From positions 1,182,001 through 1,246,000 of the forward strand of contig JAJNNQ010000137.1 in assembly GCA_027886175.1 (NCBI GenBank): 64,000 nt of DNA, in the 5' to 3' direction. This DNA is from Phylloscopus collybita (lineage: Eukaryota; Chordata; Aves; Passeriformes; Phylloscopidae). Position numbers and translations under genes: made by a program. A model generated the notes under the pieces. That model searched no databases. It was not told the origin of the DNA and saw only the letters and a program-made list of their open reading frames with translations. Shown here in pieces: positions 1 to 11,498 of this stretch. Within the stretch, counting starts at the first letter, position 1. Every line of letters starts with the position of its first letter.

Positions 1-1048
1 CCCTCCTGGGTTGGACACGAAACCACACGAGGAGGAATCAAACCTGGCCTCGATCCAGCTCATTTCAATTTATTTTCGTAACTCAGCATTTGGAGAAAAC
101 AACAACCACCTAAAAACCCACGAGTGGATGCTAAAACAGAAAGCATTGTGGTTTTTATGGAGTTCTTCCCACTTATCTTCCTCAACAACATTAAAATTCC
201 AGCCAAGCTCCTGCCAGTATCTAGAATTTAGAATAAACCCGACTGATTTAAAGGGAGCACAATGCTACTTGAATGATTTAAAAAAAAAAAAAAAAATCAA
301 AGGGAGAAAAAAAAAAAGGGAATTATCATATGAAAGAAGACACTGCCAGATACGTAATGGCCATTTCCCTGTGACATCTTAACCTTTCCCAAAGCCCTGC
401 TGCCACCTCTGCAGGTGTCCCTGGGGACACCCTGTCTGAGGAACCATTTGGGGACAGCTGTATTCGTTAGCTGGGCCAGGTTGGAGCTTCTGAAAGTCCC
501 CAAAATGAAAGGCAGCTCACACATGATCCCAGAGCCACAATCCCGTTGCCTCTGCCCCATCTGGTTTCGTTAACAGCAAGTGGATGTGATCAAAGCTTAA
601 TTTTATGGCGAGGCACTTCAATGGAGCCTTTAAAAAAAAACACAAAAACCCTCCCACATTAACAAGGAAACTCATCCAGGGAACAATATCCAGCCCCTCA
701 CACCTGAATCCCAACACCACGCCGAGGGGATGGTTCATTACTCCTCCAGGAAGGTTTTCAAAGAGGCTGAAGGCTGCTAAAAGTAAAAAGAAATTCCTCC
801 TGACGCCCTCCTGTCCCTCAGCTGCGGTGGGGGATGAGGATAAAAGAGAGAGCACCGCTGGTTGTTAACACTGTGGGGTTTGTCTCTAATGGGTTCTGCA
901 AACATCTGCCCTGATCCCTTGGTTTGCTCCTTATTCCCAGCTGGGCTGCAGCTTCAGGTGATGTAGAGCAGCTCCAGGGCAGAGAGGATTCCCGCTCCGA
1001 TTGTAGGGTGACACAGAACGAGCAGACCTCGAGATATTGTTCCAGCCA
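1..1048. other. Intronic sequence, nothing recognised
   Basis: Unique-looking DNA with short A tracts at 281-317 and 631-638. A small perfect hairpin (ggtgtccc / gggacacc) lies near 415-432. No repeat family or gene recognised. Confidence 0.5.
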
Positions 1049-1600
1049 TTCCTTTGGCATTTCAGCATTCCAGTAATTCCTTTGGAATTTCAGCATTCCA
1101 GCAGTTCCTTTGGGATTTCAGTATTCCAGCAGTTCCTTTGGGATTTCAGTATTCCAGCTATTCCTTTGGGATTTCAGCAGTTACTTTGGGGTTTCAATAT
1201 TCTAGCCACTCCTTTGGGATTTCAGTATTCTATCCATTCCTTTGGGATTTCAGCATTCCAGCAGTTCCTTTGGGATTTCAGTATTCCAGCCATTCCTTTG
1301 GGATTCCAGCATTCCAGCCAGTCCTTTGGGATTTCAGCATTCCAGGCAGCCCTTTGGGATTCCAGCCGTTCCTTTGGGATTTCAATATTCCAGCAGTTCC
1401 TTTGGGATTCCAGCAGTTCCTTTGGGATTCCAGCAGTTCCTTTGGGATTCCAGCAGTTCCTTTGGGATTCCAGCAGTTCCTTTGGGATTTCAGCATTCCA
1501 GCAGTTCCTTTGGGGTTTCAGCATTTCAACCATTCCTTTGGGATTTCAGCATTCCAGCAGTTCCTTTGGGATTCCAGCCAGCCCTTTGGGATTCTTGCCC
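1049..1600 (+). repeat. Minisatellite, mixed 28-bp and 20-bp units (about 22 copies)
   Basis: A 28-bp unit, ttcctttgggatttcagcat plus tccagcag, alternates with a 20-bp form, ttcctttgggattccagcag, that lacks the internal cattccag. By hand I count about 14 long and 8 short units (14x28 + 8x20 = 552 bp, which fits the array length), with four short units in a row at 1397-1476. Units differ at a few positions. None of the common variants carries a stop in the plus frames. Because 28 and 20 are not multiples of three, the array opens long frames in all three plus frames and also on the minus strand, so the predicted proteins here are artefacts. Confidence 0.95.
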
Positions 1601-1789
1601 TGCGCAGCCCCAGTGCAGGGGGTTTGAAATGAGAGAGAGAGCCCTGGAGGTGAAAGGATGCAGCTGGGGGGGTGTTTTCAAGGGTTCCTTAAAAGGCAGT
1701 TTCAGGACAAGAAAGGTGATTTCCAACAAGTCCTCCACCACGCAGAAATTCAAACCCAGGAGCTCAAGCCTCCAAAACTTTCAGCTTTT

Positions 1790-1930
1790 CATAGAATCAG
1801 AGAACAGTTTGGGCTGGAAGAGACCTTAAAGCCCATCCAGTGCCACCCCTGCCATGGGTGACACCTTCCACTGTCCCAGGATGCTCCAAGCCCCATCCAA
1901 CCTGGCCTTGGACTTTTCCAGGGATGGGAA
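1790..1930 (-). mobile_element. CR1 LINE, 3' end fragment
   Basis: The 3' terminus (catagaatcag on plus) is followed by the tail sequence of the avian CR1 3' UTR up to 'ttttccagggatggga'. It is diverged and covers only about 140 bp. Confidence 0.85.
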
Positions 1931-4021
1931 GTGCACAGTTTTATTTTCTAGCTCCCTGATGAGGAAGCACTTGGATTAGAGGAACAATCTTCCCCCTTGA
2001 TTTTTTAAATTTTTTTTTCCCTTCAGAAATCACAGCTTTTCCCATGCCTTGGGAGGGAGAATCTCCATTCCCTCAATCCATTTCCTTGGGGAAGGCAGAC
2101 AGAAGATGGGAACATCCTGCTCAGAAGTGTCCTCACCAAAAACACAGCAGATGGAGGAAGAGACCTTGGCACTGGGGAAGTTGTCTATTTTTCGCCGATT
2201 ATTGCCCATCACCAAATATCTCCTCGAGATGCCTTGGCAGAGGAAGGCACCAGATGAGGGCAGGACGTGGCTGCCTCACAGGAGAAGAATTAATAAAGCC
2301 TGATCTAATTTTTAAGCTGGAGTTTAGCTGACACCTCATGATTTTTAAGCACCAGAGCCCAGCTGTGATTAAAGCAGGACAGGAGAGAGGGGAAAGTTTT
2401 TAAAGCTCTTCAGGCTCAGTGCTAAACCACAGCTCTGGATTTGGGACCATTCCCAAGGGACAAAACTTAAATTCCTTAAGCTTAGATACCTCTAGTGAGC
2501 TGATAAAATATCAAGTGCTGTCAGTGCCTTGGAGGGCAATGGGAAAGGGAGATGGAAATTGGGGCTTTTTGCCCAAATTTCTCCCAAATACCTCACGAGG
2601 CCACGGGAAGAACTCTGACTAAATGAGCAGAGTTAGAGATGGGAATCATGGAAACCTGAAAAGCAGGAGCTGGGGAGCCAGTCTGCCTGGAATTTTGGGG
2701 TAAATGGGCTGTTTAATGCTCTTTGGTGGCTCTAAAATAGCCAAGACCAGCCCTGAGGCCAGGGAAGTGGGAATGGGAAGAGTTGGATCCATCAGTGCCC
2801 TGATGCACCAAAATAAAAGAAAATAGTAAAACAATAAAACAGAGGAGTAAAACCAGCCCTGAATCAACTAAAATCTTTTTTTTTTTCAGCTATCAGAGGA
2901 AAGAGGAGAGTCTAAATTCCCTCTTCTGCTGATCAGTGGTTATCCCACGTGGAGTGATAACACCCTTTCCCCATTTTTCTTTCTGGCACATCCAGGTTTT
3001 ACAAAGGGCTGGAGTTTTTAGAATGTATCAGTTCCATTCAAACCCGTGTTTAGCAGCAAAATCGCTTTTTACAGTCTCCAATCTGATAGCCTGCTTTCCT
3101 CTCCCAGCCTTTTTTTCCAGGAAAATCCATTATTCCAGTATCACAGTATCAGTTGTGCCTGTTACTATGGTTATACTACACCTTACTACAACTTTGCTTC
3201 CCAAATGCTCCTAACTCCAAGGGATTTTTTTTTCTTTTTCTTTTTTTTTTTTTTTTAACCATAACTCTGCCTGTTTCAATGCAGGTGATATTTTAATTTT
3301 TATGGGATTTATCCCGAGACGTCCTGAGTTAATTCACCCCAGGGATGTGAGCCCAGGATCTGCTGGAATTCTTTTAAATGTGATGTTGCAGGAAGCAAAT
3401 GAGTGCACAAACAAGGTCCTGGATAAATCTTATTTACCTGGCACTGTGTGATGCAGGAAAGCTTTGCTCCAGTGAACTGGAATATTGATGAGGAGCAAAA
3501 TGTACGTTTGTTTAAAAATGAGAAAAAAAAAAAAAAAGGGAGAACATGAACCATAAAATCTGCTCGTTGCTGTCTTACTGTGACCATGCAGAAGAGTTTC
3601 CCTCCTGTAAGCACTCTGTCCAATATTTGGGATTTCACAGAGTCCCTGACTGGAAGACAGAGTTAACATTTCCTCGTGCAGCCCTGAACAAGCCCAGTAA
3701 ATGCAGAATCAACCAGACCCAGCTAAAGCACAGGGAGGGGAGGCTGCCACGAGGCAAACCTTGCAAATCCTTGCAAACTCTGCAAGGATTCAAAATTAAA
3801 TCAGCAGCTCTGTGATTTCAAATTCAAGCCACAGGGCTGAAACACTCGGGGCTTTTCTGGAATCTGAGAGGCCAAATCCCAAAGCTGGGGAAGACTGGAG
3901 AGGAGGCACATGGATGGGGTGTGGGCAAATGGGGATTTTCATCACTTTCCTTGTTAAATTTGAGATAAACTTGTGCTCCAGATTGGGCTTCACTGCAAGG
4001 AAAAGCTTCCTTAGAAAGATT
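1931..4021. other. Intronic sequence, nothing recognised
   Basis: No gene or named repeat seen. It holds T tracts at about 3225-3257 and an A tract at 3523-3537. The predicted frames have no recognisable domain. Confidence 0.45.
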
Positions 4022-4405
4022 TCATGGAATTGGGAAATGGTTTGGGTGGGAAGGGAGCTCCAGGATCATCCAGTCCAACCCTCCTGCCATGAGCAGGGAC
4101 ACCTCCCACTGTCCCAGGCTGCTCCAAGCCTCAATGTCCAGCCTGGCCTTGGACATTCCAGGGATCCAGGGGCAGCCAGAGCTGCTCTGGCAATTCCAGC
4201 CCAGCCAGGAATTCCTGCCCAAGCTCCCATCCATCCCTGCCCTCTGGCAGTGGGGAGCCATTCCCTGTGTCCTGTCCCTCCAGGCCTTGTCCCCAGTCCC
4301 TCTGCAGCTCTCCTGGAGCCCCTTCAGGCCCTGGAATGTGCTGGAAGCTCTGCCTGGATCCTTCCCTTCTCTGGCTGAGCACCCCCAGCTCTCCCAGCCT
4401 GGCTC
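4022..4405 (-). mobile_element. CR1 LINE, long 3' fragment
   Basis: One of the longest copies. From its 3' end at 4022 it includes the 'gctccaagcc', 'ggccttggac', 'gcagccagagctgctctgg', 'ccattccctgtgtcctgtcc' and 'gagccccttcaggccctgg' blocks in order. All other long minus-strand copies here share this series, so they form one subfamily. Confidence 0.92.
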
Positions 4406-5154
4406 CCTTTTCCCAATTTCCGATTAAACTGAATCACTTCCTAAAGAATCCCTGAACCATCCAACCTCTCCCTGCATGGATTTTCATGCAGGACAAGGAT
4501 TTAACCCCTGGGCTGCAGCTCAGCTCTTCCCCACTGCCCTCAGTGTGAAGTGGGATGTTCACTCCCATCACCTGCAGCTCGTTTGTCCCAGCAGGAGTGA
4601 ATTTTGCCACCAAGACAGAAAAATGTGACTGGACAACTCCCCATGGAAAGTTTTTCCAAGGGGAAATGCTCCACTCAACTGCCTGTTCCAGGTAGCCCTG
4701 ATGGCCTGGACTTGTCTCTCATTACAATTTGATGATATTTGCACAGAAAAAGGTCAAAAACCCTTTCCTTTGTGCCCTCCTGAACGCCTGTGACATTGGA
4801 ATCCTTTCCAAGCTCCTCTTTTTTACTTCATTCCAGACTTCCCAGCCAGCCATGAGGAGATCCAGCGGATGGGAGCCGAGGCTGGATCACGGGAGAGCAG
4901 AAAGGAGCTCTGCATTTCTTAATTAACCACAGGAAGAGCTGGGTGTGCTGGATTCTCCATCTGTGACAGGCTCAGGATCAAGCCCGGGTGCTTTCCTGGA
5001 AGAGTCCCCACATTCCCAATGGAATATGGGCTTGATGAGGAAATTACTATCTGGAGAAATCACTGGGTGAGCTTTGCTGCCTGATTATGCTGCAGATCTG
5101 GGGTGGGGGGGAATGAATTTACTCTGATTTTGAGTAATTTTTTTTTTTGAGTAA

Positions 5155-5203
<49 letters not shown>

Positions 5204-5484
5204 AGTAGTAACTCAAATTTCACAGCAAAAGATGCCCAAGTTATGCTTTAAAACCCAAATCCAACAAAAGCCCCATCCCAGGAGCTCTGAGCCTGGAATA
5301 TCTGAAGGTGGTGGCATTTTATCCTCCAGCACCAGCAAAGTGAAATCTGTCCACCCAAAACACACCAGAACTGTTGAAACCTCCTGGATTCCCTACAAAA
5401 CAGGAATTTTCAGCACATCAGCTCGTAGCCAGCAGCCAGGAGCTTCCCAGCATCCCCAAAAAAGGGTTGGATCTCAGCAGGATC
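4406..5484. other. Intronic sequence with a 44-base T tract
   Basis: Nothing recognised except the T44 run at 5159-5202, which is flanked by gagtaattact on the left and gagtagtaactc on the right. Confidence 0.5.
5159..5202. repeat. Homopolymer T44
   Basis: An unbroken run of 44 T, preceded by a shorter tttgagtaa-T10 copy of the same flank, which suggests slippage. It reads as poly-A in the EXOC4 transcript. Confidence 0.9.
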
Positions 5485-5700
5485 AAGGTTAAGGTTTGGA
5501 AAGACCTCTCAGATCACTGAGTCCTACCATCAAGCCATGGCCACCACCAAACCACGTCCCCAGGTGCCACCTCCACACTTCTGAACACTTCCAGGGATGG
5601 GGACTCCATCGCTTCCCTGGGCAGCTGTTCCAGTGCTGGACAAGCCAAGAATTCCCTGCCAAGGTGGTCTCAGTACCTCCAAAAATCCCAGCTGGACTGC
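5485..5700 (-). mobile_element. CR1 LINE fragment, older subfamily
   Basis: Contains the series 'gagtcctaccatcaagcc', 'ccaccaccaaaccacgtccc', 'cacttccagggatggggact' and 'gggcagctgttccagtgct', which differs from the subfamily at 4022 and matches the other common avian CR1 3' end type. Confidence 0.8.
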
Positions 5701-7274
5701 AAGTATCCACGTGAGGAGATGCCTTTCCATAATCTTCAAACCAATAAATCCCTGACCCCAATCTGGCTCCTAACCCAGCTTTGTTACAAATTCCTTAAAA
5801 TCAAGAAATAGGAAAATTATCACTTGGACAAGGATTTTCTTTAATTTATTCCCATTTCATGTGCAGTGTGGAGGAGAAAGGAAGGGAAAATTTGGTTGGA
5901 CACAGGGGGAAGTTTGTTGACAGCCCCAACATCCAGCCCTGACATTACTCCCTCACTTGAGACACCGAAATCCTCCTGGAATGATCCAGCAGCCACAGCA
6001 AAATCAGGAATATCAGTGCCTGGGCAGGGAGATGGACGGGATAATTTAATTGGTCTTTTGTATCTCTCCCTCCTCTGATCCTGCTGAGTTCTGGAGCTAT
6101 TATTAAAGGCATTTTTTAAGGTATTTTAATTTACTCCTCCAAATGGATTCCCATCCATTCTCTCCCACCAAGTGAATGTTGTCAGGGACATTAGTGGGGT
6201 GATAAAATAGCTGCAGCTTCCCGCTGCTTTTAATGTGTTACATCCACCAGAAAAGTCATTAGCTCTTAGCCTTTAATACACCCTCTGCACTGCTGCAGAA
6301 CTGTTTATCACTTAAAAGTGCCAGCCCAGGCCAGGCTCTCCCTTTATTAATCAATATACATTTGTGCAGGGAAAAGGGACTCACAGCCAGTGATTCCCAG
6401 CCTGGTTGGTGCTGCAGGAGCTGAGAATAAAAAAACCATCCCTGACATTTTCATCCCCATCCCTGAACACTCCTAGAAGTGGCTTTTTTTTTTTTTTTTT
6501 TTTTACACGACTCCCCCCAATTACAGGTGAGCTGGTGGCAAGGTGAACAAATCTATTTCACCAGTGGTGAGTGGCAGCTTTCCCTCTCTCCTTTGTCATC
6601 CCCTGCTCTAGAACATCATTAGCAGCTGCACCACGGCACAAATGGAACGTGGAGCAGGGAATTAATGATGCTTGGGAGCAGAGCCGTCCGTTTGGGAGCT
6701 CGTTTTTAATAAATGTTTTCATACAGCTGGCCCAGTTTGGAGAATAAAACCCCTCAGTGTTATTTTTATGTGCTCTGAGATCTATTTTTTTTTTTTTTTT
6801 TTTTTTCCCTTTCCCAGTCTCGAAGCCCCAGTATTTAAAATATATTTATCTATTAAAAATGTCTTGCTGGAGATGGTGAATATGAATGTTCAGTGGTGCT
6901 CCTGGAAAGACACAGCAACCACAGCAAAGGCAGTTGGATGATGCAAAACCCACAAGAAACTGGGGAAAAAGCAGATTGAGAAAGGTTTAGCAGGGCTGAG
7001 CTCCCACAAGAAAATATTGTTGTGCCTCTGGGTTGGTGCTGTCCAGTGCCAAGGCTGTAATTGTGACCTAAATTCAACAAATTTCATGAAAATGCAGGAG
7101 ATCACTGGAAAACAAAGGGTGAAATCCAGGAATGAGGAGTAAAGGCTTTAGAGGGATCCTGAGCTAGGCCAGGCTTAGCTCCTGGGCTCACAAAGATGTC
7201 ATTTCACTGAAATTAGAGGCCAATTTGTCAGATTTGGACATAAGTGTCTAAAAGTCTCATTGGTAGGCGTGAGA
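5701..7274. other. Intronic sequence with two T tracts and a possible conserved patch
   Basis: T tracts lie at about 6484-6504 and 6785-6806. The stretch 6180-6360 is unique, rich in TTAAT/TTTAAT motifs and free of repeats. Nothing else recognised. Confidence 0.4.
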
Positions 7275-7471
7275 GAACGCAGAGTGACCAGACCAATGTC
7301 ACCAGTGGGTTTTGGTATAGGGGGGGGATCCCAAAAGGCACTCAAACCTCACCTTTATGCACCAAAATTCACCTTTCAGCACCAAAATTCACATTTCTGC
7401 CTCACTCTTCGTTAACTCAACTCTAATTAATGTGATGAAGAGTTCTTTGATCACCAAAGCAATCCCTGGCA
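7275..7471. repeat. Direct repeat copy 1 (unclassified, 197 bp)
   Basis: Nearly identical to 8220-8415, with only a handful of differences by eye (for example gtatag/ctatag, cctcactcttcg/cttcattcttca, gatcacc/gttcacc). It contains a small internal repeat, 'caccaaaattcac', occurring twice. No protein frame or known family recognised. Confidence 0.9.
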
Positions 7472-8219
7472 AACATGGGGAGAGAGCAGAGGCCTTGCTG
7501 TGGATTCATCCCAAAGGATGCCAATCCCAACTGATTGGCAGTTAAATGCCATGATTGACACTTAAATTCACTTTTCTTTCATTGTCTGTGGATTGATTTG
7601 ATGCAGGGTTAAGGCTGGTTTTAAATTTAAAGCAGCAAAATATTTCCAAGGAGAATTTCCACCCCAATCCCCACACAAGGAGCCAGAGGTTGCCAGAGGG
7701 TGACAGTTTGGTTCTTCAGGTGTTTCTCCACAGAATGGGCAAAGTTTTCCACGTTTCCATTAGGACATTCCAGTGCTGGAATGCAGTTTATACATAAAAC
7801 CATTGGAAAGGAGAGGAATTGCTTAGGAAAAGGATAGGAAAGAAATAAAACCAAACCCCTCAGATCATTTGTTCAGCAGGATTTAAATTTCAATATTTTA
7901 TGGCACAGGCCAGTGCTGGAACAGCTGAACTCCAAGACTAGCGAGACACTGGAATTCCCAAACTCCGTCTCATTTGATTCCAAAGGATTTCAAACAAATC
8001 CAGCGCTGGGATGGAGAAACCCCAAAGCAACTCAGCAAGGAGGTGCCTCCCAAGGGCCTCCAGACAGAACCTGAGCAGAGCTGAGGGCTCCTCCCTGCTC
8101 CTCCTCCCAGGAATGACTCAAAAAGCAAAACCACTTGGAAATGGGAGGTGATGGACTCAAGGTCTCCACAGAAGAACACAACCCAAATATCCTTAATAAC
8201 ACCCAATTTTAATTTCATG
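7472..8219. other. Spacer between the 197-bp direct repeats
   Basis: 748 bp of unique-looking DNA with no recognisable gene, CR1 or LTR signal. Confidence 0.45.
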
Positions 8220-8415
8220 GAACACAGTGTGACCAGACCAATGTCACCAGTGGGTTTTGCTATAGGGGGGGATCCCAAAAGGCACTCAAACCTCACCTTT
8301 ATGCACCAAAATTCACCTTTCAGCACCAAAATTCACATTTCTGCTTCATTCTTCATTAACTCAACTCTAATTAATGTGATGAAGAGTTCTTTGTTCACCA
8401 AAGCAATCCCTGGCA
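8220..8415. repeat. Direct repeat copy 2 (unclassified, 196 bp)
   Basis: Second copy of the 7275 repeat, same orientation, offset about 945 bp. Similarity begins at 'gaac' and ends at 'ccctggca' in both copies and stops sharply. That fits dispersed copies of one short element, or a short duplication, better than a long tandem duplication. Confidence 0.9.
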
Positions 8416-9324
8416 TTATGCAGAGCTTCCCAAGCTGGAAGCTGCAAAGAGAATTGCCTTGTGTCCTGCAAAATGAAGCAGATTACGAGAAAAAAAAAAT
8501 TTGTAATTTCACTTATTCTCTTGGTTTGCCTTTTTTTTTTGCGTCCAAAAAAAAAAAAAATTTGCAAATTTTGCATTTTTGCATCACAGCAGGAGCAGGG
8601 GTTGAATTGACCAATTTAAGGGTGATTCAGGGGGTCTTCCCAGAAGGGAAATTCCAGCCTGAAGTGCTGCTCCTGAAAAGCAGAGACAGGAGAAAATCCA
8701 AGGAAGCTGCACGTGCCGGCATCGCCGGTGATTTATTCAATAAATTCAGCCTTGTGCTCTACACATCAAAGCCCAAAGAGATCACAGCTCTGTCCCTGGG
8801 TGTCTCCAAAGGATTATTTGGAAACTCCTTGTGCGTGGGGGCTGCCCCCAGGATCTGACAGCTCGTGCTAACATGGAATTCATCAAACCACGGTGACCAC
8901 CCCGAACCCCCGGAGATGTAGGAGTGACAAACTCGGAGCTGGGGAGAAGGGAGAACAGGCAACACCAGCCTTTGATTCCTGCCAGGAGAAGCAGGAATTA
9001 CAACAAGAGATCCGTGGGCTGAGAGCAAAACAGGAACATTTTTAACCCATTGTTTTCTCCTTCTGTTGTCTCTTCTTGCCTCAGGCCCCACCTGGTGACA
9101 GGTCCAAGGGTGGGGCCGTTCCCAAAGGAAGATGAATCCAAGGAGGAGCCATGGTGTGAGGATGAGAGCCGTGGTCATGGATCCCAGTTTCTGGAAGTAG
9201 GGATGGGTTTGGAAAATGCCAAATGTGCCTGCAGGGCACATTCCCTTTCAGACTGGCCTTCTCCACCAGGAAAGCTCGGCCATGCCAGTTTACACCGGTG
9301 TGGAAATGGGATCACTTGGACTTG
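8416..9324. other. Intronic sequence, nothing recognised
   Basis: Holds T/A tracts at 8490-8499, 8531-8540 and 8548-8560. No repeat family identified. Confidence 0.4.
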
Positions 9325-9474
9325 TGGAGGAGCTTCCATCCCTGGAGGTGTCCAAGGAAGGCCTGGATGTGGCACTCAGTGCTCTGGGCTGGGGACAAGG
9401 TGGGGATTGGGCACAGGTTGGACTTGGTGGTCTTGGAGGGCTTTTCCAGTCTCAGGGATTCTGTGATTTTCTGG
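9325..9474 (+). mobile_element. CR1 LINE, 3' end fragment
   Basis: Plus orientation. Shows 'catccctggaggtgtccaag', 'ggatgtggcactcagtgctc', 'ggttggacttggtggtcttg' and the terminal 'tctgtgattttctg'. This is the same subfamily type as 18585 and 58388. Confidence 0.85.
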
Positions 9475-9510
9475 GAATCTCTTAGATGGGGCACGGATAC
9501 TCCCGAAGCA

Positions 9511-9776
9511 ATCCCAGAACAGTTTGGGTTTGAAGGAACCTTCAAGTCCATCCAAGTGCCAGGAACCTTCCACCAGCCCAGGCTGCTCCAAGCCCCAGTG
9601 TCCAACCTGGCCTTGGACACTTCCAGGCATCCAGGGGCAGCCACAGCTGCTCTGGGAATTCCATTCCAGGGCCTTCCCACCCTCCCAGCCAGGAATTCCT
9701 TGCCAAGATCCCATCCATCCCTGCCCCCAGGCAGTGGGAAGCCATTCCCTGTGTCCTGTCCCTCCATCCCTTGTAG
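9511..9776 (-). mobile_element. CR1 LINE, 3' fragment
   Basis: Runs from the 3' tail through the 'ccaggggcagccacagctgc' block to 'ccattccctgtgtcctgtcc', then stops at 'cttgtag'. The element is cut off inside the 3' UTR. Confidence 0.88.
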
Positions 9777-10212
9777 CAAAGATAAATCCTGAATCGAATC
9801 ACACATCAAGGACACCTCTGCTTCCTTCAGATCCCAACTATTTTTATCACGATTTTCCCAAAGACCTGCCCATTAATCCAAAAAACCGAACCAAAATGAA
9901 GCAAAAAATTATTCAGCTGCACTTCACAGTTTCCTACACTGAGCACTGAGCATTTCCACTCCCTGAGCTGCTGGAAAGAAGTAAAAATAACTAAAGGAAC
10001 TACTCAGCATTTTAGCGACCTGCTAAAATTGCTAAAACCACCCGCTCCTAACTCAGGATTTCTGTCACTGCAAAGCCCCCTGCGAAGGCAAAACCCCACT
10101 CCCAAAATCCAGCAAAAGAGCAGCGTGGAGAAGAAGTTGTCTTTTCCCCCCTCAAAAAAATCACATTTTAGGAGGAAAAAAAGAATAAAAGACATCAAAC
10201 TGGGAAGTGGAG

Positions 10213-10652
10213 AACGCACTGGGTCAGCTTGTTACGGGAGATTTCTGGTAACGGCGGTGCTGCCGTTGTTCAATCCCCGGCAATAACGAGCAATCCCGCT
10301 TGGAAAACGGGCTGGATGAGGCCATGGATCTTCCCTTCCCACAAGTGGAACTTGTGCATCATTTCCCTGACAGAGCCATCTCCCCTTGCCAGCAGCCAGA
10401 GCATCTCCGAGAGGCCTCCCAGGGCAGTTACGGATGGAGGCTTTGTTTTTATCGCTAACGACGCTCCCGTGGTTGTCCCTGCGGATAAATCCATGCAGGC
10501 ATTCGGTGGGAAGGCGAGGGAGCCAAACTTGGCTCGGATGGAGCCATCCACACAAAACATTCATCTATTAACCAAACAGCAGCGCTTCCAAACCCAGCGG
10601 GGTCACGGCGGAGCCCTGCTGGGGAAACAGGAATTAACTCGGAGAGGAGATC
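10213..10652. promoter_or_regulatory. CpG-dense unique segment, possible regulatory element
   Basis: I count about 25 CpG in 440 bp, many times the local density. The segment has no CR1 or LTR similarity. Retained CpG can mean low methylation in the germ line or selective constraint. Function is inferred only from composition. Confidence 0.3.
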
Positions 10653-11439
10653 GTTTGTCTCTGGAATGTTGTGGTATTTGTTGTCATATTTGTTGTCATA
10701 TTCCAGGATGAATTCCAGGCTTTATTGGGAAGGCAGGTGGCACTTAAGATCGCTCATGGGAGAGCCCTTGGAATGCAAAGAGAGCTGAGGAGAAATGGAT
10801 CTCCCGCGGATGGAATGGCGGGAATTCATCTCCGATGTTGTTGTGATTAACGGCAGCAAATTTCACTCAGTTCCACACGGAAGGAGCAAACTGGAGTGGC
10901 TCAGTTACTACCAGGTGACTACCCAGTTACTACCAGGATACTACTCAGTAACTGCTTGCTCGGGTTTTTGTTTTATACCCACGCAGAAAACACATTTCCC
11001 GTCTTATCCAGAAAAACACACGGCCAGGCTTGATGGGGAAGATGCATCAAACAGGGGAAGTGTTGGAGAAATGGGATTCTCATCCCATTTGGGGTCTGTA
11101 CAGCGCAGGAAACAGACAATTTGGGTCCATCGTTGGGCAAAAAAAAGAGGGAATTTTTGGGGAGGAAAGAGGAATTTTGAATATTCAGAGGTTGCTGCAA
11201 CACGAGGTCAGTCTGTTTTACAGATCTTCCACTTGAGCTACACAGAGGTGGCTGAGGGATGTGGCTACATCAACTTCCCAAAAGGAGTTTCCTGAACTCT
11301 CTCCAAGCAAAGACCCAATTAAATACCCTTTTTTTCGGCTAAACTGCTCTCACAAGCTCCTGTCCCTCAGCAGAATCACAGTGGTTGAAAAAAACAAAAT
11401 TACTCTTCTGACAGCTTTGTGTGCATGAGGGAAACTGTA

Positions 11440-11498
11440 ATTTTATTTTATTGTATTGTATTGTATTGTTTTGTATTTTATTTTATTTTATTTTATTG
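11440..11498 (+). repeat. Pentanucleotide microsatellite (ATTTT/ATTGT)n
   Basis: About 12 five-base units: ATTTT, then four ATTGT, a mixed unit, then ATTTT again. Confidence 0.9.

Noticed and set aside
1037..1829. Four overlapping frames of 100-196 codons on both strands
   Set aside because: They are by-products of the stop-poor 28/20-bp minisatellite; no start context, domain or splice signal.
8148..8858. 236-codon plus frame
   Set aside because: It runs through one copy of the 197-bp direct repeat and poly-A/T stretches; no protein family recognised.
10229..10711. 160-codon plus frame and 110-codon minus frame as a possible gene
   Set aside because: No domain, no splice or promoter evidence; the region is interesting for CpG content only.
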